NCBI RefSeq assembly: GCF_003443675.1 | Contig: NZ_CP031963.1 | Coordinates: 3,371,501 to 3,435,500, forward strand | From: Aquimarina sp. BL5 | GTDB taxonomy: Bacteria > Bacteroidota > Bacteroidia > Flavobacteriales > Flavobacteriaceae | DNA length: 64,000 nt | Direction: 5' to 3' | Shown: positions 26,108-36,248 of the stretch, one piece after another | Layout: every line of letters starts with the position of its first letter | Numbering within the stretch: the first letter of the stretch is position 1 | Notes under the pieces: model-generated | Seen by the model: only the letters and a program-made list of their open reading frames with translations | What the model was told of the DNA's origin: nothing | Database searches by the model: none | Position numbers and translations under genes: made by a program

Positions 26108-26716
26108 CTATTTCTCTCCTCGTAAAACTGGATTTAACTCATCATCGTTATACATTTTCATCTGCTTATAGACTTTCATGTATTTATCTCCTTTCTCTAT
26201 ATCCTTTAACAAGGTATCTATTGCAGTAGAAAGATCTACTTGTTGCTCTAGTAATACATTGTACTTCTTTTGGCAAGCAGCTTTGTGGGTGTCTGATGCA
26301 CCTTCTCTAACTGTTTCTTCGTGCATATGATACACTTTCAGCGCTAAGATTGATAATCGATCTACTCCCCAAGCTGGGCTTTCTGTATTTATTGTTGCAT
26401 TCTCTTTAGGAATAACATCCTTGTATGTTTCTAAAAAATAGCTATCAATATACTCCACCATATCTGTACGATCTTGATTGGATGCATCAATCTGTCTTTT
26501 TAAGGTTAATGCTGCTACTGGATCAATTTGCGGATCACGAATAATGTCTTCATAGTGCCATTGTACCGTGTCAATCCAACACTTACGATATAATAAATGT
26601 TCTATCTGCTGTGATTTGCTGTCGTATGGGTTAGAAAAATCCTGATCTACGCGGTCAATCACGTGATACATGTCTATAACTTCTTTAAAAATCTTGTTTG
26701 CTTTATCTGTAAACAT
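26108..26716 (-). CDS. DUF4254 family protein
   Basis: This 202-residue, mainly helical, soluble protein matches DUF4254 proteins of Bacteroidota, with the conserved YRKCWIDTVQWHYEDIIRDP segment (62-81) and VDRLSILALKVYHM. There is no signal peptide or membrane segment. It lies 5 bases from the methyltransferase gene and 10 from the GT9 gene. A function in envelope glycan synthesis is only guilt by association. Confidence 0.8.
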   Translation of the reverse strand: MFTDKANKIFKEVIDMYHVIDRVDQDFSNPYDSKSQQIEHLLYRKCWIDTVQWHYEDIIRDPQIDPVAALTLKRQIDASNQDRTDMVEYIDSYFLETYKDVIPKENATINTESPAWGVDRLSILALKVYHMHEETVREGASDTHKAACQKKYNVLLEQQVDLSTAIDTLLKDIEKGDKYMKVYKQMKMYNDDELNPVLRGEK

Positions 26717-26721
26717 TGCTT

Positions 26722-27717
26722 TTATTTTTCTAAGATGTGTAAATATTCTGTTGTCTTTGTCGCTTTATGATTTCTATTTTCGGTTTTATCCGCTTTAAAT
26801 CTCTGATATGAAGTAGTTACCAAATCATATCTCCCATAACGCTTCATAATTTGCCTTATTTCTTTTTCTGTCATTAAGCCTTCATTATTATAACTAAGAA
26901 AAATGTAGTTGAATTTTGAATTTCTGATTAATTCTTCAAAAGTTAATGCTACTTCACCTTTTTTACAATAATTCGATCTTTCATAAGGCCGTAAACCTGT
27001 TTTTCCGGCAGGTACAAAGGTATCATATTTTGCAATAGTATTTAGCATATGATAATTGGCTCCGTATTGCCTGGCGTTATATGGTGGGTCGAGATACAAA
27101 ACATCTCCTTCTATATTGTTAATCAAAACGTTACTATCCTGATTATAGACTTGGTGCTGATTTTCTGTAATTTCGAAATTAGCTGAAATAATCTCTATTT
27201 CTTTTTGTGCTGTTTTCTTTAATTCTTTTAGATATGCACCATATACTGAAGCTGTATTAGCAACTTTATCGGCACTTTCTAATAGTGATGCTAATAAAAA
27301 ATAATACATGTCTTCATTAATTTCTCCAACTTCCTTCCAGTGTGCTATCTGTATTCTCGCCGCATCTATCTTACGACCATTATCATTACTAAAATACAGA
27401 CGTTCTGATGCTCCGCCATTACAATAGTTCTTATAAACGAACCCTTTTTTTCCTTCTAGTAGATTTAATTCGGTAATATATTCTGAAGCTTCTAAGGGAA
27501 GATAGTTTCCAATATAATTTCGATTTAAGGCGTAGCTATAGTACTCTAAATCATTAGATATCACTTGTTTTACGGATGTTTTAAAACTTCTTCCTACAAT
27601 ACCCGTTCCCGCAAAAAGATCACAAAACACTTTGTTTTTTAGTGCGCCACTAACTGTTTCCTGAACAGAAGTTTTGATAAAATCAGAGAGTTTATATTTA
27701 GAACCGATATAATTCAT
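26722..27717 (-). CDS. D12-class adenine-specific DNA methyltransferase
   Basis: This 331-residue enzyme has the D12/Dam-like order: the SAM-binding motif FAGTGIVG at 35-42 near the N-terminus, preceded by YIGSKYKL, and the catalytic motif DPPYNARQY starting at Asp210. It would methylate N6 of adenine in a specific site, which cannot be read from the sequence. The gene begins 23 bases after a gene that I read as a PD-(D/E)XK nuclease, so the pair is probably a type II restriction-modification system. It is embedded in an operon of backbone genes, in tight spacing with DUF4254. Confidence 0.88.
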   Translation of the reverse strand: MNYIGSKYKLSDFIKTSVQETVSGALKNKVFCDLFAGTGIVGRSFKTSVKQVISNDLEYYSYALNRNYIGNYLPLEASEYITELNLLEGKKGFVYKNYCNGGASERLYFSNDNGRKIDAARIQIAHWKEVGEINEDMYYFLLASLLESADKVANTASVYGAYLKELKKTAQKEIEIISANFEITENQHQVYNQDSNVLINNIEGDVLYLDPPYNARQYGANYHMLNTIAKYDTFVPAGKTGLRPYERSNYCKKGEVALTFEELIRNSKFNYIFLSYNNEGLMTEKEIRQIMKRYGRYDLVTTSYQRFKADKTENRNHKATKTTEYLHILEK

Positions 27718-27739
27718 TTCTTATACAACCTATATCATT

Positions 27740-28384
27740 TTATTTTATCGCCCATATTAACCCTGCCTTTGTAATTTTATAAGGTTGTAACTGCAATCTA
27801 AATAATTTTGAGTCGTCAAATGTAGCAACATATGTTGAGATAATATCTTTAAGCCAAGAAATTTGTGCTTTTAACTTCCAATGCTCCCCATTATTTGCAT
27901 ATACAACAACAAACATTCTGTTTTCTAGGTGATTTCTCTGTTGTTGACTTTGATTAGTATACAACCAGTTAACAAGCTCATTAGGGTGATTTTGAGCATA
28001 TTCTAGCGACTTTTTAAAGCCTTTTGGAAAAACACTCGTCTTGTGATCAAATTTCTCCCCAAAAAGAGAAAAATCTACCAGTTTGTTCTTTCTATTTTGG
28101 ATAGGAATGACTCCGTCTAGATCCGCGAAAATTAATTCTACTGCCAAAGCGCTCCAGTAGTTATACCATCGATTGATTGTGTAGTAAAAGAATTCGTTTT
28201 TATTTATTTTAAACTTTGAAGCGACTTCAGAAATTTTTGGCATTAGATCTTCCCATTTTACCGTTGTGTAAATAAAACCACTGTAGTTATCCCAAGCGTC
28301 ATTTTGAATCCTATACCATACATATTTATATGACAACCTATATTGTAGTTCTGATTCTAACGTTTCTAAATAAGATGTGTTCAA
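27740..28384 (-). CDS. Probable PD-(D/E)XK restriction endonuclease partner
   Basis: This 214-residue protein has no name I can assign with certainty. It contains a plausible PD-(D/E)XK nuclease core: Glu83 in a helix, Asp104 in KLVDFSLFG, then Asp113-His-Lys115 in KFDHKTSVFPKGF, the spacing expected for the metal-binding triad. Its position directly before an adenine methyltransferase gene supports a restriction role. The start is probably the TTG at 28384, which overlaps the TGA of the preceding gene; an ATG exists at 28423 but lies inside that gene. Without a search the nuclease call remains inference. Confidence 0.55.
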   Translation of the reverse strand: MNTSYLETLESELQYRLSYKYVWYRIQNDAWDNYSGFIYTTVKWEDLMPKISEVASKFKINKNEFFYYTINRWYNYWSALAVELIFADLDGVIPIQNRKNKLVDFSLFGEKFDHKTSVFPKGFKKSLEYAQNHPNELVNWLYTNQSQQQRNHLENRMFVVVYANNGEHWKLKAQISWLKDIISTYVATFDDSKLFRLQLQPYKITKAGLIWAIK

Positions 28385-29301
28385 AATAGCAAAAACATAA
28401 ATGGTAATAAGAGAAACACCCAAAAATTAATTTCTTGCAGAAACTTGCCGTGATCCATTTCTAAATAGGTTGTACCTATAATTGCCAAAGGACATGCTAT
28501 AAAAACCATTTCTGCGGTATTTTTATTTGGAACGATCATTACAATAGCTATTGCAATCAACAATTGTGAAATAATCAGCTTTAGGAAAGGTTTTGATTTT
28601 GTCGGTTTTCTGTTAAATTTTATCAAGTATATCGTGAAGAAAAACAATGTACAAATCGTTAAAACTCCAATAGAAAAAACACCTCCTTTATAAGCATATC
28701 CTTCAACAGAGAATGATATTGGTTCTATGTATTCTGTAATCACAAAAAATGAATCATAAAATAGTAAGGTGAAACAATTGGATATCAAGTATACAATCAA
28801 TAATCCAATTATTGGAATAATCCAGTTTCTATAATTTTTCGGTTCGAAATAAAAAATCCCTAAAAACACAATAGCAATGAAACCAATACTCCAAAAATAT
28901 GCTATAGAAGCTACCCCAATACATAAAGATGCGTCTAGAATATTAGATTTAATATGCTTACCATTTCTTAAATTCAACACACTTCTCATTCCCAAAACAA
29001 CAAATAGATTTGATAATAGTAAAGCTGCATTGGTTAGAGAACTAGGTAATATGGTTGTCAGAAAAACAAATAGCATTATTGTATTTGTGCTTTTTTGGGT
29101 TAGATCATTCTTCTGGGTTATTAGGTTTACAGCAAGCATTGTCAAACCGTAGGCCATAAATCCGCCAAAAAACATAAGAAGCGTACTGTAATTTAGGGTA
29201 AAACCTTTTTTATAATATGCGATTGCATACAACACAAACATATATAAAGCAACGATTATAAAATTAATCGGTTTTGATTTACTAAAAAAGCTTGATAACA
29301 C
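28381..29301 (-). CDS. DUF6427-family multi-pass membrane protein
   Basis: This 306-residue protein has about nine to ten transmembrane segments and a very small hydrophilic fraction, with the N-terminal FSKSKPINFIIVALYMFVLY. Size and layout match DUF6427 proteins, a Flavobacteriaceae-conserved family that I recall near purD and a DUF6341 gene, as here. No enzymatic motif is visible. It is the first gene of the operon that continues through the nuclease, methyltransferase, DUF4254 and GT9 genes. Confidence 0.7.
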   Translation of the reverse strand: MLSSFFSKSKPINFIIVALYMFVLYAIAYYKKGFTLNYSTLLMFFGGFMAYGLTMLAVNLITQKNDLTQKSTNTIMLFVFLTTILPSSLTNAALLLSNLFVVLGMRSVLNLRNGKHIKSNILDASLCIGVASIAYFWSIGFIAIVFLGIFYFEPKNYRNWIIPIIGLLIVYLISNCFTLLFYDSFFVITEYIEPISFSVEGYAYKGGVFSIGVLTICTLFFFTIYLIKFNRKPTKSKPFLKLIISQLLIAIAIVMIVPNKNTAEMVFIACPLAIIGTTYLEMDHGKFLQEINFWVFLLLPFMFLLF

Positions 29302-29321
29302 TACTATTTTTTATATTTTTG
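29291..29321 (+). promoter_or_regulatory. Promoter of the DUF6341 gene (CTTG-N19-TATTTTTG)
   Basis: CTTG at 29291-29294 and TATTTTTG at 29314-29321 are separated by 19 bases, fitting the Bacteroidota consensus TTTG-N19-TAnnTTTG. The predicted transcript begins about 85 bases upstream of the ATG at 29415. The promoter overlaps the start of the divergent DUF6427 gene. Confidence 0.6.
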
Positions 29322-29414
29322 CACCAAACAATATATCATTGTTTTTAATTATAATATAACTAATTTATAAAAAGTTTTCGTTTAACTTTTTGTAATGAAA
29401 ATGAAGATCATATT

Positions 29415-29648
29415 ATGAAAGATTTTTTTGAAGCTATTGCAGCTCTATTTGTAGATGTACTTTTTGCTCCTATGGACGCTCTAAGATCTTTAGAGTTAGA
29501 AAGTTGGGGTGCTGCCAATATTGTTAATTGGTTATTTATGGGTATCGGTTTTGTGGCTTTTTTCTATTGGATGAAGGAGTTGAAAAAATTTAATGATAAT
29601 AATGAAGAAGATAGAGATCCAAAAGCTCATTCATTTTTGAAGCCCTAG
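29415..29648 (+). CDS. DUF6341-family small membrane protein
   Basis: This 77-residue protein has one clear transmembrane segment (about 35-52, NIVNWLFMGIGFVAFFYW), an amphipathic N-terminal helix and an acidic, lysine-rich tail. It matches small Flavobacteriaceae proteins now called DUF6341. These are sometimes labelled uracil phosphoribosyltransferase in databases, for which this sequence has no domain. It faces purD and shares a bidirectional terminator with it. Confidence 0.75.
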   Translation: MKDFFEAIAALFVDVLFAPMDALRSLELESWGAANIVNWLFMGIGFVAFFYWMKELKKFNDNNEEDRDPKAHSFLKP

Positions 29649-29694
29649 TATTTTCTATCGAAATAAAATATTGAAGAAGTTTTTGTTTCTACAT

Positions 29695-29734
29695 AAAAAA
29701 GTCAAGTGATGAAAATTCATCACTTGACTTTTTT
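29695..29734. terminator. Bidirectional intrinsic terminator
   Basis: A perfect 13-bp stem (29701-29713 with 29716-29728) is flanked by A6 on the left and T6 on the right. It will act on transcripts arriving from both sides, the DUF6341 gene on plus and purD on minus. Confidence 0.9.
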
Positions 29735-29759
29735 ATACTATCTATTTAAATAGAAAATA

Positions 29760-31031
29760 CTACAGATCAAAACCGAGATCCTTTCTGTAGTACATTTTAT
29801 CAAAATGCAACTTCTCTATATTATGATAGGATTTTTTTAGCGCCTCTCTAAAATCATCATCAAAAGAGGTTACTGCAATCACACGCCCCCCATTAGTGAC
29901 CACTTTATTTTCGTTAAGCTTAGTTCCTGCATGAAAAACTATCGAGTCAGAGATTTCATCAATTCCTGTAATTTCTTTGCCTTTCTCGTATGCTTCAGGA
30001 TATCCTCCTGAAACCGTCATTACCGTGGTAGCACTTCTAGGATCTATTTCGATCTCTACTTGATCCAAAGTTTGATCAGATACGTGTTTAAATAAAGATA
30101 CTAAATCAGTTTTCACCCTTGGTAATACCGCTTCCGTTTCTGGATCTCCCATTCGCACATTGTATTCTATCACCTTAGGATCGTTTCCTACTTTAATCAA
30201 TCCTATAAAAATAAAACCTTTATAATCGATTTTTTCTTTTGTAAGACCTTCTACTGTAGGTTTAATAATTTGTTCTTCAATCTTATTCATAAAAGTTTCA
30301 TCTGCAAAAGGAACTGGAGATATTGCTCCCATTCCCCCAGTATTCAAACCTTTATCTCCTTCTCCAATACGTTTATAATCTTTGGCTGTTGGCAATGTCA
30401 CATAGTTTTTACCATCAGTCAGCACAAAAACGCTTAATTCGATTCCATCCAGAAATTCTTCAATAACAACCTTTTCACTTGCAGCGCCAAACTTTTTGTT
30501 GGTTAGCATATTTTCAAGCTCTGTTTTGGCTTCTTCAATATCCTGAAGAATAAGCACTCCTTTTCCTGCTGCGAGACCATCTGCTTTTAATACATAAGGG
30601 GCACTTAAAGTTTCTAGAAATTGTTTTCCTTCATTAACAGTATTTGCTGTAAAACTTTGGTACGCCGCAGTAGGAATATTATGTCTAATTAAAAATTCCT
30701 TAGCGTATTCTTTACTACCTTCTAATCTTGCTCCTTCTTTTGATGGCCCGATAACCGATATACTCTTTAGGTCATTGTCTTCAGCGAAGAAATCGGTTAT
30801 TCCTTGCACTAAAGGATCCTCAGGACCTACGACAACCATGTCGATCTTTTCGTTTAATACCAGTTCTTTTATAGCCGTAAAATCTGTTACAGATATTGCC
30901 AAATTAGTAGCAATATTTGCAGTTCCTGCATTTCCAGGTGCAACAAATAACTTTTCACATAAATTACTTTGAGCAATCTTATATGCGAATGTGTGTTCTC
31001 TCCCTCCAGATCCTAATACTAAAATGTTCAT
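29760..31031 (-). CDS. purD: Phosphoribosylamine-glycine ligase (GARS)
   Basis: This 423-residue ATP-grasp enzyme catalyses the second step of purine synthesis, joining glycine to phosphoribosylamine with ATP. The N-terminal domain opens with NILVLGSGGREH, the ATP-grasp region has PYVLKADGLAAGKGVL, and DKGLNTGGMGA and YNVRMGDPE follow in the expected order. The length is that of monofunctional bacterial PurD. It is transcribed alone. Confidence 0.97.
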   Translation of the reverse strand: MNILVLGSGGREHTFAYKIAQSNLCEKLFVAPGNAGTANIATNLAISVTDFTAIKELVLNEKIDMVVVGPEDPLVQGITDFFAEDNDLKSISVIGPSKEGARLEGSKEYAKEFLIRHNIPTAAYQSFTANTVNEGKQFLETLSAPYVLKADGLAAGKGVLILQDIEEAKTELENMLTNKKFGAASEKVVIEEFLDGIELSVFVLTDGKNYVTLPTAKDYKRIGEGDKGLNTGGMGAISPVPFADETFMNKIEEQIIKPTVEGLTKEKIDYKGFIFIGLIKVGNDPKVIEYNVRMGDPETEAVLPRVKTDLVSLFKHVSDQTLDQVEIEIDPRSATTVMTVSGGYPEAYEKGKEITGIDEISDSIVFHAGTKLNENKVVTNGGRVIAVTSFDDDFREALKKSYHNIEKLHFDKMYYRKDLGFDL

Positions 31032-31068
31032 TTTTTAATGGTTGTTTAATGGCTAAATATTAAGCATT

Positions 31069-31076
31069 CAAAAATA
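31069..31076 (-). promoter_or_regulatory. Candidate -7 box for purD
   Basis: On the minus strand this reads TATTTTTG, a match to TAnnTTTG, about 38 bases upstream of the purD ATG. No clear -33 element stands at the usual spacing. Confidence 0.4.
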
Positions 31077-31139
31077 GTTCTTTACCTCTTTTCTAACTAA
31101 TAATTTTCAAGTCTATTTCGCTTAATTTAATATCACTTA

Positions 31140-32441
31140 CTACACGGAAACATTCCGTATGATCCTACTACTTAAAATACTTCTCTTTTTTAGTAATAAT
31201 GGAATAACAATAGAGAAGAATACAATCCCATTAAATCTAACCAACATAGATTCGAAGATTAGTGATATAAAAAGTATTAAGAAAACTGAAAATTCATTTC
31301 TACTTCTTTTCATATGTATTGCCAATAAAATAAAAATGGTAACTAAGACTCCAAATCCAATAACTCCTGTCTGAAGGAATGTTTGAAGAAACTGATTGTG
31401 CGCATTATACTTATTTTCATAGTTATAAGTATATCTTAATTCTTTATATTTTTTGATCAAAATATCATTTGCATCTCCGATTCCATATCCTAATAATGGT
31501 GCTTCCTTAATTAACTTTATACTGGCGTCCCATGACAGTAACCTTGCTTTTTCTGATGTAGAATTATCATACTCAATAATATTCCCGAAATCTTTGACTT
31601 TAGAATAAAAATCAAAAACTCGAGGGTTGTTTAAAAAAACAATTAATCCCAAAAGAAGCATAATAAACATAGTATGCTTTCTGCTCTTATCCTTAATGTT
31701 AAATGTTAGTAATATTGACATTATTACTAATATCACATAAGCAGCTATAGATGCTAATAAAAACAAATAAAGAAATAGAAGAACAACGATAAACGTCCTT
31801 AGTCTTGTATCCAAACTATTTTTCAGGTAATAGCTTAACACTAATAAAATATAAAGTGAAAGATAACTAGGGTTGATTAGTTTAGAAAACTCATCTCCAA
31901 CAAAATAGTTCCATCCGTGTGTAAGTATATCTATAAATGCGGTAAGATCATCCATTGAAATTTCAAATGAAAACCCTCCTTTTATAATAGATGCTGAATT
32001 GTATATACTTATTGAAAAATTTATGAAAAATGAGATAACCAATCCCAAAAGTAAAAAATCAAATAACTTTCTTACCGTAGATGCGTCTTCTTTAACAAAA
32101 AGAAAAATTAACGGAAATAAGAACAACGACAAGGATCGCTGTAAAATGTTTAATCCATCAGAAATATTATCTGTATAGAAAAGACTAAATGACATTATTA
32201 TAAAATACAGTGGAAATAGTAATATTATTTTGTTATCCAGATCGAACTTTTTTCCTGATTTTAAAATATTTATCAAGCCAAGAATAATGGAAATTGCTAA
32301 AAATGGAGTTGGAAGGTTAATTCCTAAAGGCAACAATAAAAAAGCGATATAGAGACTATTCCAGAAAATAGTAAGTACCAAGTTATCGTCGTGTTTATAA
32401 AACATTTCGGAAAGCTCGTTTATTTTTTTATTTACTCTCAC
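31140..32441 (-). CDS. O-antigen ligase/polymerase family membrane protein
   Basis: This 433-residue protein has about eleven transmembrane segments and the large periplasmic loop of the WaaL/Wzy superfamily near the C-terminus, with LLGYGIGDAND and the His of NAHNQFLQTFLQTGV. Family members either polymerise repeat units or transfer undecaprenyl-linked glycan to an acceptor at the periplasmic face. The two functions cannot be told apart from sequence. It is the last gene of the polysaccharide locus, next to purD. Confidence 0.85.
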   Translation of the reverse strand: MRVNKKINELSEMFYKHDDNLVLTIFWNSLYIAFLLLPLGINLPTPFLAISIILGLINILKSGKKFDLDNKIILLFPLYFIIMSFSLFYTDNISDGLNILQRSLSLFLFPLIFLFVKEDASTVRKLFDFLLLGLVISFFINFSISIYNSASIIKGGFSFEISMDDLTAFIDILTHGWNYFVGDEFSKLINPSYLSLYILLVLSYYLKNSLDTRLRTFIVVLLFLYLFLLASIAAYVILVIMSILLTFNIKDKSRKHTMFIMLLLGLIVFLNNPRVFDFYSKVKDFGNIIEYDNSTSEKARLLSWDASIKLIKEAPLLGYGIGDANDILIKKYKELRYTYNYENKYNAHNQFLQTFLQTGVIGFGVLVTIFILLAIHMKRSRNEFSVFLILFISLIFESMLVRFNGIVFFSIVIPLLLKKRSILSSRIIRNVSV

Positions 32442-32499
32442 TTCTTTGAGTCTAATTATGTGATATGAGTGTTATGTTAAAAGTAAATATGTTCTCAAA

Positions 32500-32523
32500 A
32501 GATCAAGCAATCCTGCTTGTAAC
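32500..32523 (-). terminator. Weak hairpin between the ligase and sugar-transferase genes
   Basis: The stem CAAGCA (32504-32509) and TGCTTG (32514-32519) has loop ATCC, with partial outer pairing of AAAG and CTTT. On the minus strand it is followed by a short T-rich stretch, so it may end the sugar-transferase operon. Confidence 0.35.
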
Positions 32524-32558
32524 TTTCTATTTACCTCGTTTTAGAGAGTTATATTTCA

Positions 32559-33911
32559 TTAATATGCTTTTTCTTGTCCTTTTATAAGATTAATTATAGT
32601 ATCAACTATAATTTTTGAATCCAGTAGTAAAGACCAATTTTCTATATAAAAAATATCATATTTAATACGATTTACAATATCTTCATTATTCTCCACTTCT
32701 CCTCTATACCCTTTTACCTGAGCCATTCCTGTTATCCCTGGTTTAACCGAATGGCGGAAAACAAAATTATATTTATCAATTCTTTTTCCGTAATCCTTCG
32801 TATATGAAATCATATGTGGCCTAGGCCCCACTACAGACATATCCCCAAAAAGAACATTAAAAAATTGTGGTAGTTCATCTATACTTGTTCGTCTTATAAA
32901 ACGTCCTATTTTGGTAACTCTGTTATCCTCTTTCTTTACCTGTACAAGATCCGAGAAATTTTCATCTCTCATTGACCTAAATTTATAACAAACAAACTCT
33001 TTGTAATTGATTCCATTTCTTCTGTGACTATAAATTAATGGTCCTTTGGATTCTATTTTTATGAGAACATACAATAAGGGTATTAACCAAGAGAGGATTA
33101 AAATGATAACTAACAAGGAAAAAACAATATCAAAACCTCTCTTAACTGCTCTATTTGTAGCGCTATTTAATGATACATCTGGAATTGATAATACAGGTAA
33201 GTATTCATAATAATCGGTTTTGAGTCGCTTGGAAAAAATACGCTGTGAATTCGGTATAAACTTAAGAACACAGTAATTTTGATCAGCATATTTTACATAT
33301 TCGTTTACTACTTCATCCGAAATTTCATCAATCGAGCAATATATTTCATCAACATCTTCTCTCTCCAAAAAATCTAAACTATCTTGTATTTTGTTTGTGA
33401 GTTCATTTGAGAAAACCTCTAATACCTGATACCCTAGGTCTTTTCTTTTAGCAAAAAAGGTTTTGAGTTGCTGCGCACTTTTATTGTTCCCAATAATAAT
33501 CACTCTCCTATTATTTCCACCTAAATAAGAACGATATCTTCTAAGTGCATAATATGTAATTACCTTAACAACTCCTACCGAGGAAATAGTAGCCAAAATA
33601 AAATAAAACGTATCCTTTACTGAGAAGAAATTTATTTTAAGCAACCCAAAATAAGCATATAGAAGAATAATGATTAGTAATCCTTGCCGAATTAATAAGG
33701 AAACAATCGTAATTATTTTAGTAAATCGATATACTCCATAAAAACTCAATAAATATGAAGAAACCAACCAAACAACTGACAAAAATAAATAAACCTGATT
33801 TGAAACTATATTATTAAGAAAGTAGTAAGAGGAAGCTAATAGTATTATGAGATCAATTACTATAAGTATTGGTCTAATTAAAAATGAATATCCTCCTCTT
33901 TTATGGTGCAT
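32559..33911 (-). CDS. Polyprenyl-phosphate sugar-1-phosphate transferase (paralogue 1 of 3)
   Basis: This 450-residue protein of the WbaP/WcaJ/CpsE type has four to five N-terminal transmembrane segments, a Rossmann-like central part (about 135-235) and a C-terminal bacterial sugar transferase domain with KFRSMR, RRTSIDELPQFFNV, GDMSVVGPRPH and KPGITGMAQVKGYRGE. It would transfer a sugar-1-phosphate from a UDP-sugar to undecaprenyl phosphate, starting a glycan repeat at the cytoplasmic face. It ends in KGQEKAY, like its two paralogues at 36249 and 51361. It follows the UDP-xylose synthesis genes by 6 bases. Confidence 0.92.
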   Translation of the reverse strand: MHHKRGGYSFLIRPILIVIDLIILLASSYYFLNNIVSNQVYLFLSVVWLVSSYLLSFYGVYRFTKIITIVSLLIRQGLLIIILLYAYFGLLKINFFSVKDTFYFILATISSVGVVKVITYYALRRYRSYLGGNNRRVIIIGNNKSAQQLKTFFAKRKDLGYQVLEVFSNELTNKIQDSLDFLEREDVDEIYCSIDEISDEVVNEYVKYADQNYCVLKFIPNSQRIFSKRLKTDYYEYLPVLSIPDVSLNSATNRAVKRGFDIVFSLLVIILILSWLIPLLYVLIKIESKGPLIYSHRRNGINYKEFVCYKFRSMRDENFSDLVQVKKEDNRVTKIGRFIRRTSIDELPQFFNVLFGDMSVVGPRPHMISYTKDYGKRIDKYNFVFRHSVKPGITGMAQVKGYRGEVENNEDIVNRIKYDIFYIENWSLLLDSKIIVDTIINLIKGQEKAY

Positions 33912-33917
33912 CCTACA

Positions 33918-34898
33918 TCAAGAATAAGATGAAAAATCCTTATGTTCACTTCTATATAATTCTTCTTGAGAAAGACCTTTAAAATATTCTAAAGTACGTC
34001 TCATTCCTTCGGATCTTTCAATTTCTGGTTCCCATTTCAAAATTTCTTTAGCCCTTGTAATATCAGGCTGCCTTTGCAAAGGATCATTAACAGGAAGTGG
34101 CTTATAAATTACTTTTTGATCAGTTCCAGTTAATTTTATAATCTCTTCAGCAAAGTCTTTAATTGTAATTTCGTTAGGGTTACCAACATTCACAGGATAC
34201 ACATAATCACTAAACAATAATCTATAAATCCCTTCGATTAAATCATCTACATAACAAAAAGAACGAGTCTGTAAACCTTCTCCAAAAACAGTAAGATCCT
34301 CTCCTCGTAATGCTTGTCCTATAAAAGCAGGAACTACCCTTCCATCATTCAACCTCATTCGTGGACCATATGTATTAAAAATACGAACAATTCTAGTCTC
34401 CACTTTATGATACGTATGATACGCCATCGTTATAGATTCTTGAAATCGCTTTGCTTCATCATAAACTCCACGAGGTCCAATAGTATTTACATTACCGTAA
34501 TAATCCTCTGTTTGAGGATGCACTAATGGATCGCCATATACTTCACTAGTAGAAGCGATTAGTATTCTTGATCCCTTCTCTTTTGCTAAACCTAAAAGAT
34601 TATGCGTTCCCAAAGATCCAACCTTTAATGTCTGAATTGGAATTTTAAGATAATCAATTGGACTAGCTGGAGAGGCAAAATGTAATATATAATCTAAATT
34701 ACCTGGGACATGAACAAATTTTGAAACATCATGATTGTAAAACTCAAAGTTTTTTAATTTAAATAGATGTTCAATATTTTTTAAGTCACCAGTGATTAGG
34801 TTATCCATTCCGATAACGTGATACCCTTCTTTAATAAACCGATCACAAAGATGTGACCCTAAAAAACCCGCTGCTCCTGTAATTAGAACTTTCTTCAT
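33918..34898 (-). CDS. uxs: UDP-glucuronate decarboxylase (UDP-xylose synthase)
   Basis: This 326-residue short-chain dehydrogenase/reductase of the UXS type carries [10 protein letters not shown] for NAD, the serine region [15 protein letters not shown] and the catalytic YDEAK. The segments [11 protein letters not shown] and [13 protein letters not shown] are characteristic of UXS. It converts UDP-glucuronate to UDP-xylose through a 4-keto intermediate. The UDP-glucose dehydrogenase gene ends 1 base before it, giving a complete route from UDP-glucose to UDP-xylose. Confidence 0.9.
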   Translation of the reverse strand: MKKVLITGAAGFLGSHLCDRFIKEGYHVIGMDNLITGDLKNIEHLFKLKNFEFYNHDVSKFVHVPGNLDYILHFASPASPIDYLKIPIQTLKVGSLGTHNLLGLAKEKGSRILIASTSEVYGDPLVHPQTEDYYGNVNTIGPRGVYDEAKRFQESITMAYHTYHKVETRIVRIFNTYGPRMRLNDGRVVPAFIGQALRGEDLTVFGEGLQTRSFCYVDDLIEGIYRLLFSDYVYPVNVGNPNEITIKDFAEEIIKLTGTDQKVIYKPLPVNDPLQRQPDITRAKEILKWEPEIERSEGMRRTLEYFKGLSQEELYRSEHKDFSSYS

Positions 34899-34899
34899 T

Positions 34900-36213
34900 T
34901 TATAATTTTATGTTCTTTCTTCCAATCGAAAAATATGAGATCTTTTCCTTTTCCATATCTTTTAAATCATATAAATTTCTTCCATCAAAAATAACTGGAT
35001 TTGTAAGATCATTCTTTATTTTTTTGAAATCTGGTGTCCTAAAAATACTCCATTCGGTACAGATAACTAAAGCGTCTGAACCATCCAAAACTTCATACAT
35101 CGAATTACAAAAAGTAATTTTACTTTCATACTTCCTAGAAACATTCTCCATTGCCTCCGGATCAAAAGCTTTTATCTTAGCTCCTCTGCTTAGTAAACTA
35201 TCAATTATATCTAACGCAGGCGCTTCTCTAATATCATCTGTTTCTGGTTTAAAAGCAAGTCCCCATATCGCAAAAGTCCTTCCTGTAAGATTATTATCAA
35301 AGTAATCGACAATTTTAGGAACTAAAACTACCTTTTGATTTTTGTTTACTTCTATTACTGATTCTAAAATCTTAAAATCATAATGATCGTCCTTCCCAGA
35401 TTTATGTAAGGCCTTCACATCTTTAGGAAAACACGAGCCTCCATAACCAATGCCAGGAAACAAAAAACGTTTCCCTATCCTAGAATCTGTACCCATTCCT
35501 CTTCTTACCTTATCCACATCTGCTCCAACCTTTTCGCAATAATTAGCGATTTCATTCATAAAGGTAATCTTCGTAGCTAAAAACGAATTCGCCGCATATT
35601 TTGTTAATTCAGCTGATTTTTCGTCCATTATAATGATCGGATTCCCAGATCTAACATATGGCTTGTATAACTTTTCCATAAGTTCAGTAGCTCTCTCTGA
35701 AGAAGAACCTATTACAATTCGCTCTGGTTTTAGAAAATCATCTACAGCAAATCCTTCTCTTAAAAACTCCGGATTGGATACTACATCAAAACTACACTTG
35801 GCATTCTTTGAAATGGCTGCATACACCTTTTCAGCTGTACCTACAGGAACAGTGCTTTTATCAACAATAACCTTATAATCAGAAATAATTTTACCTATTT
35901 CATCAGAAACCCCTAAAACATAAGACAAATCAGCAGATCCATCCTCGTCTTCGGGTGTTGGCAAGGCTAAAAAAATAATTTCTCCATGATTTAAACCATC
36001 TTCTAATGAAGTGGTAAATTGTAATCTGTTTGCCTTAATATTTCTCTCAAATAGTACATCTAAATGTGGCTCGTAAATCGGCACTTCACCATCTCGCATT
36101 TTTTGAACTTTTTGTTCGTCTATATCAACACAAACAACTTCATTACCTGTCTCTGCTAAACAGGTTCCCGTAACCAAACCAACATAACCTGTACCTATTA
36201 CTGATATCTTCAT
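34900..36213 (-). CDS. ugd: UDP-glucose 6-dehydrogenase
   Basis: This 437-residue enzyme oxidises UDP-glucose to UDP-glucuronate with two NAD. The N-terminal Rossmann domain starts [12 protein letters not shown]; the catalytic Cys261 is in [10 protein letters not shown]; the C-terminal UDP-binding domain has [11 protein letters not shown]. It forms a pair with the decarboxylase after it. Its product may also be used directly as glucuronate in the glycan. Confidence 0.95.
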   Translation of the reverse strand: MKISVIGTGYVGLVTGTCLAETGNEVVCVDIDEQKVQKMRDGEVPIYEPHLDVLFERNIKANRLQFTTSLEDGLNHGEIIFLALPTPEDEDGSADLSYVLGVSDEIGKIISDYKVIVDKSTVPVGTAEKVYAAISKNAKCSFDVVSNPEFLREGFAVDDFLKPERIVIGSSSERATELMEKLYKPYVRSGNPIIIMDEKSAELTKYAANSFLATKITFMNEIANYCEKVGADVDKVRRGMGTDSRIGKRFLFPGIGYGGSCFPKDVKALHKSGKDDHYDFKILESVIEVNKNQKVVLVPKIVDYFDNNLTGRTFAIWGLAFKPETDDIREAPALDIIDSLLSRGAKIKAFDPEAMENVSRKYESKITFCNSMYEVLDGSDALVICTEWSIFRTPDFKKIKNDLTNPVIFDGRNLYDLKDMEKEKISYFSIGRKNIKL

Positions 36214-36248
36214 TAACTAAATTTGTTTATTCTTCTTGTTTTTTTGAA

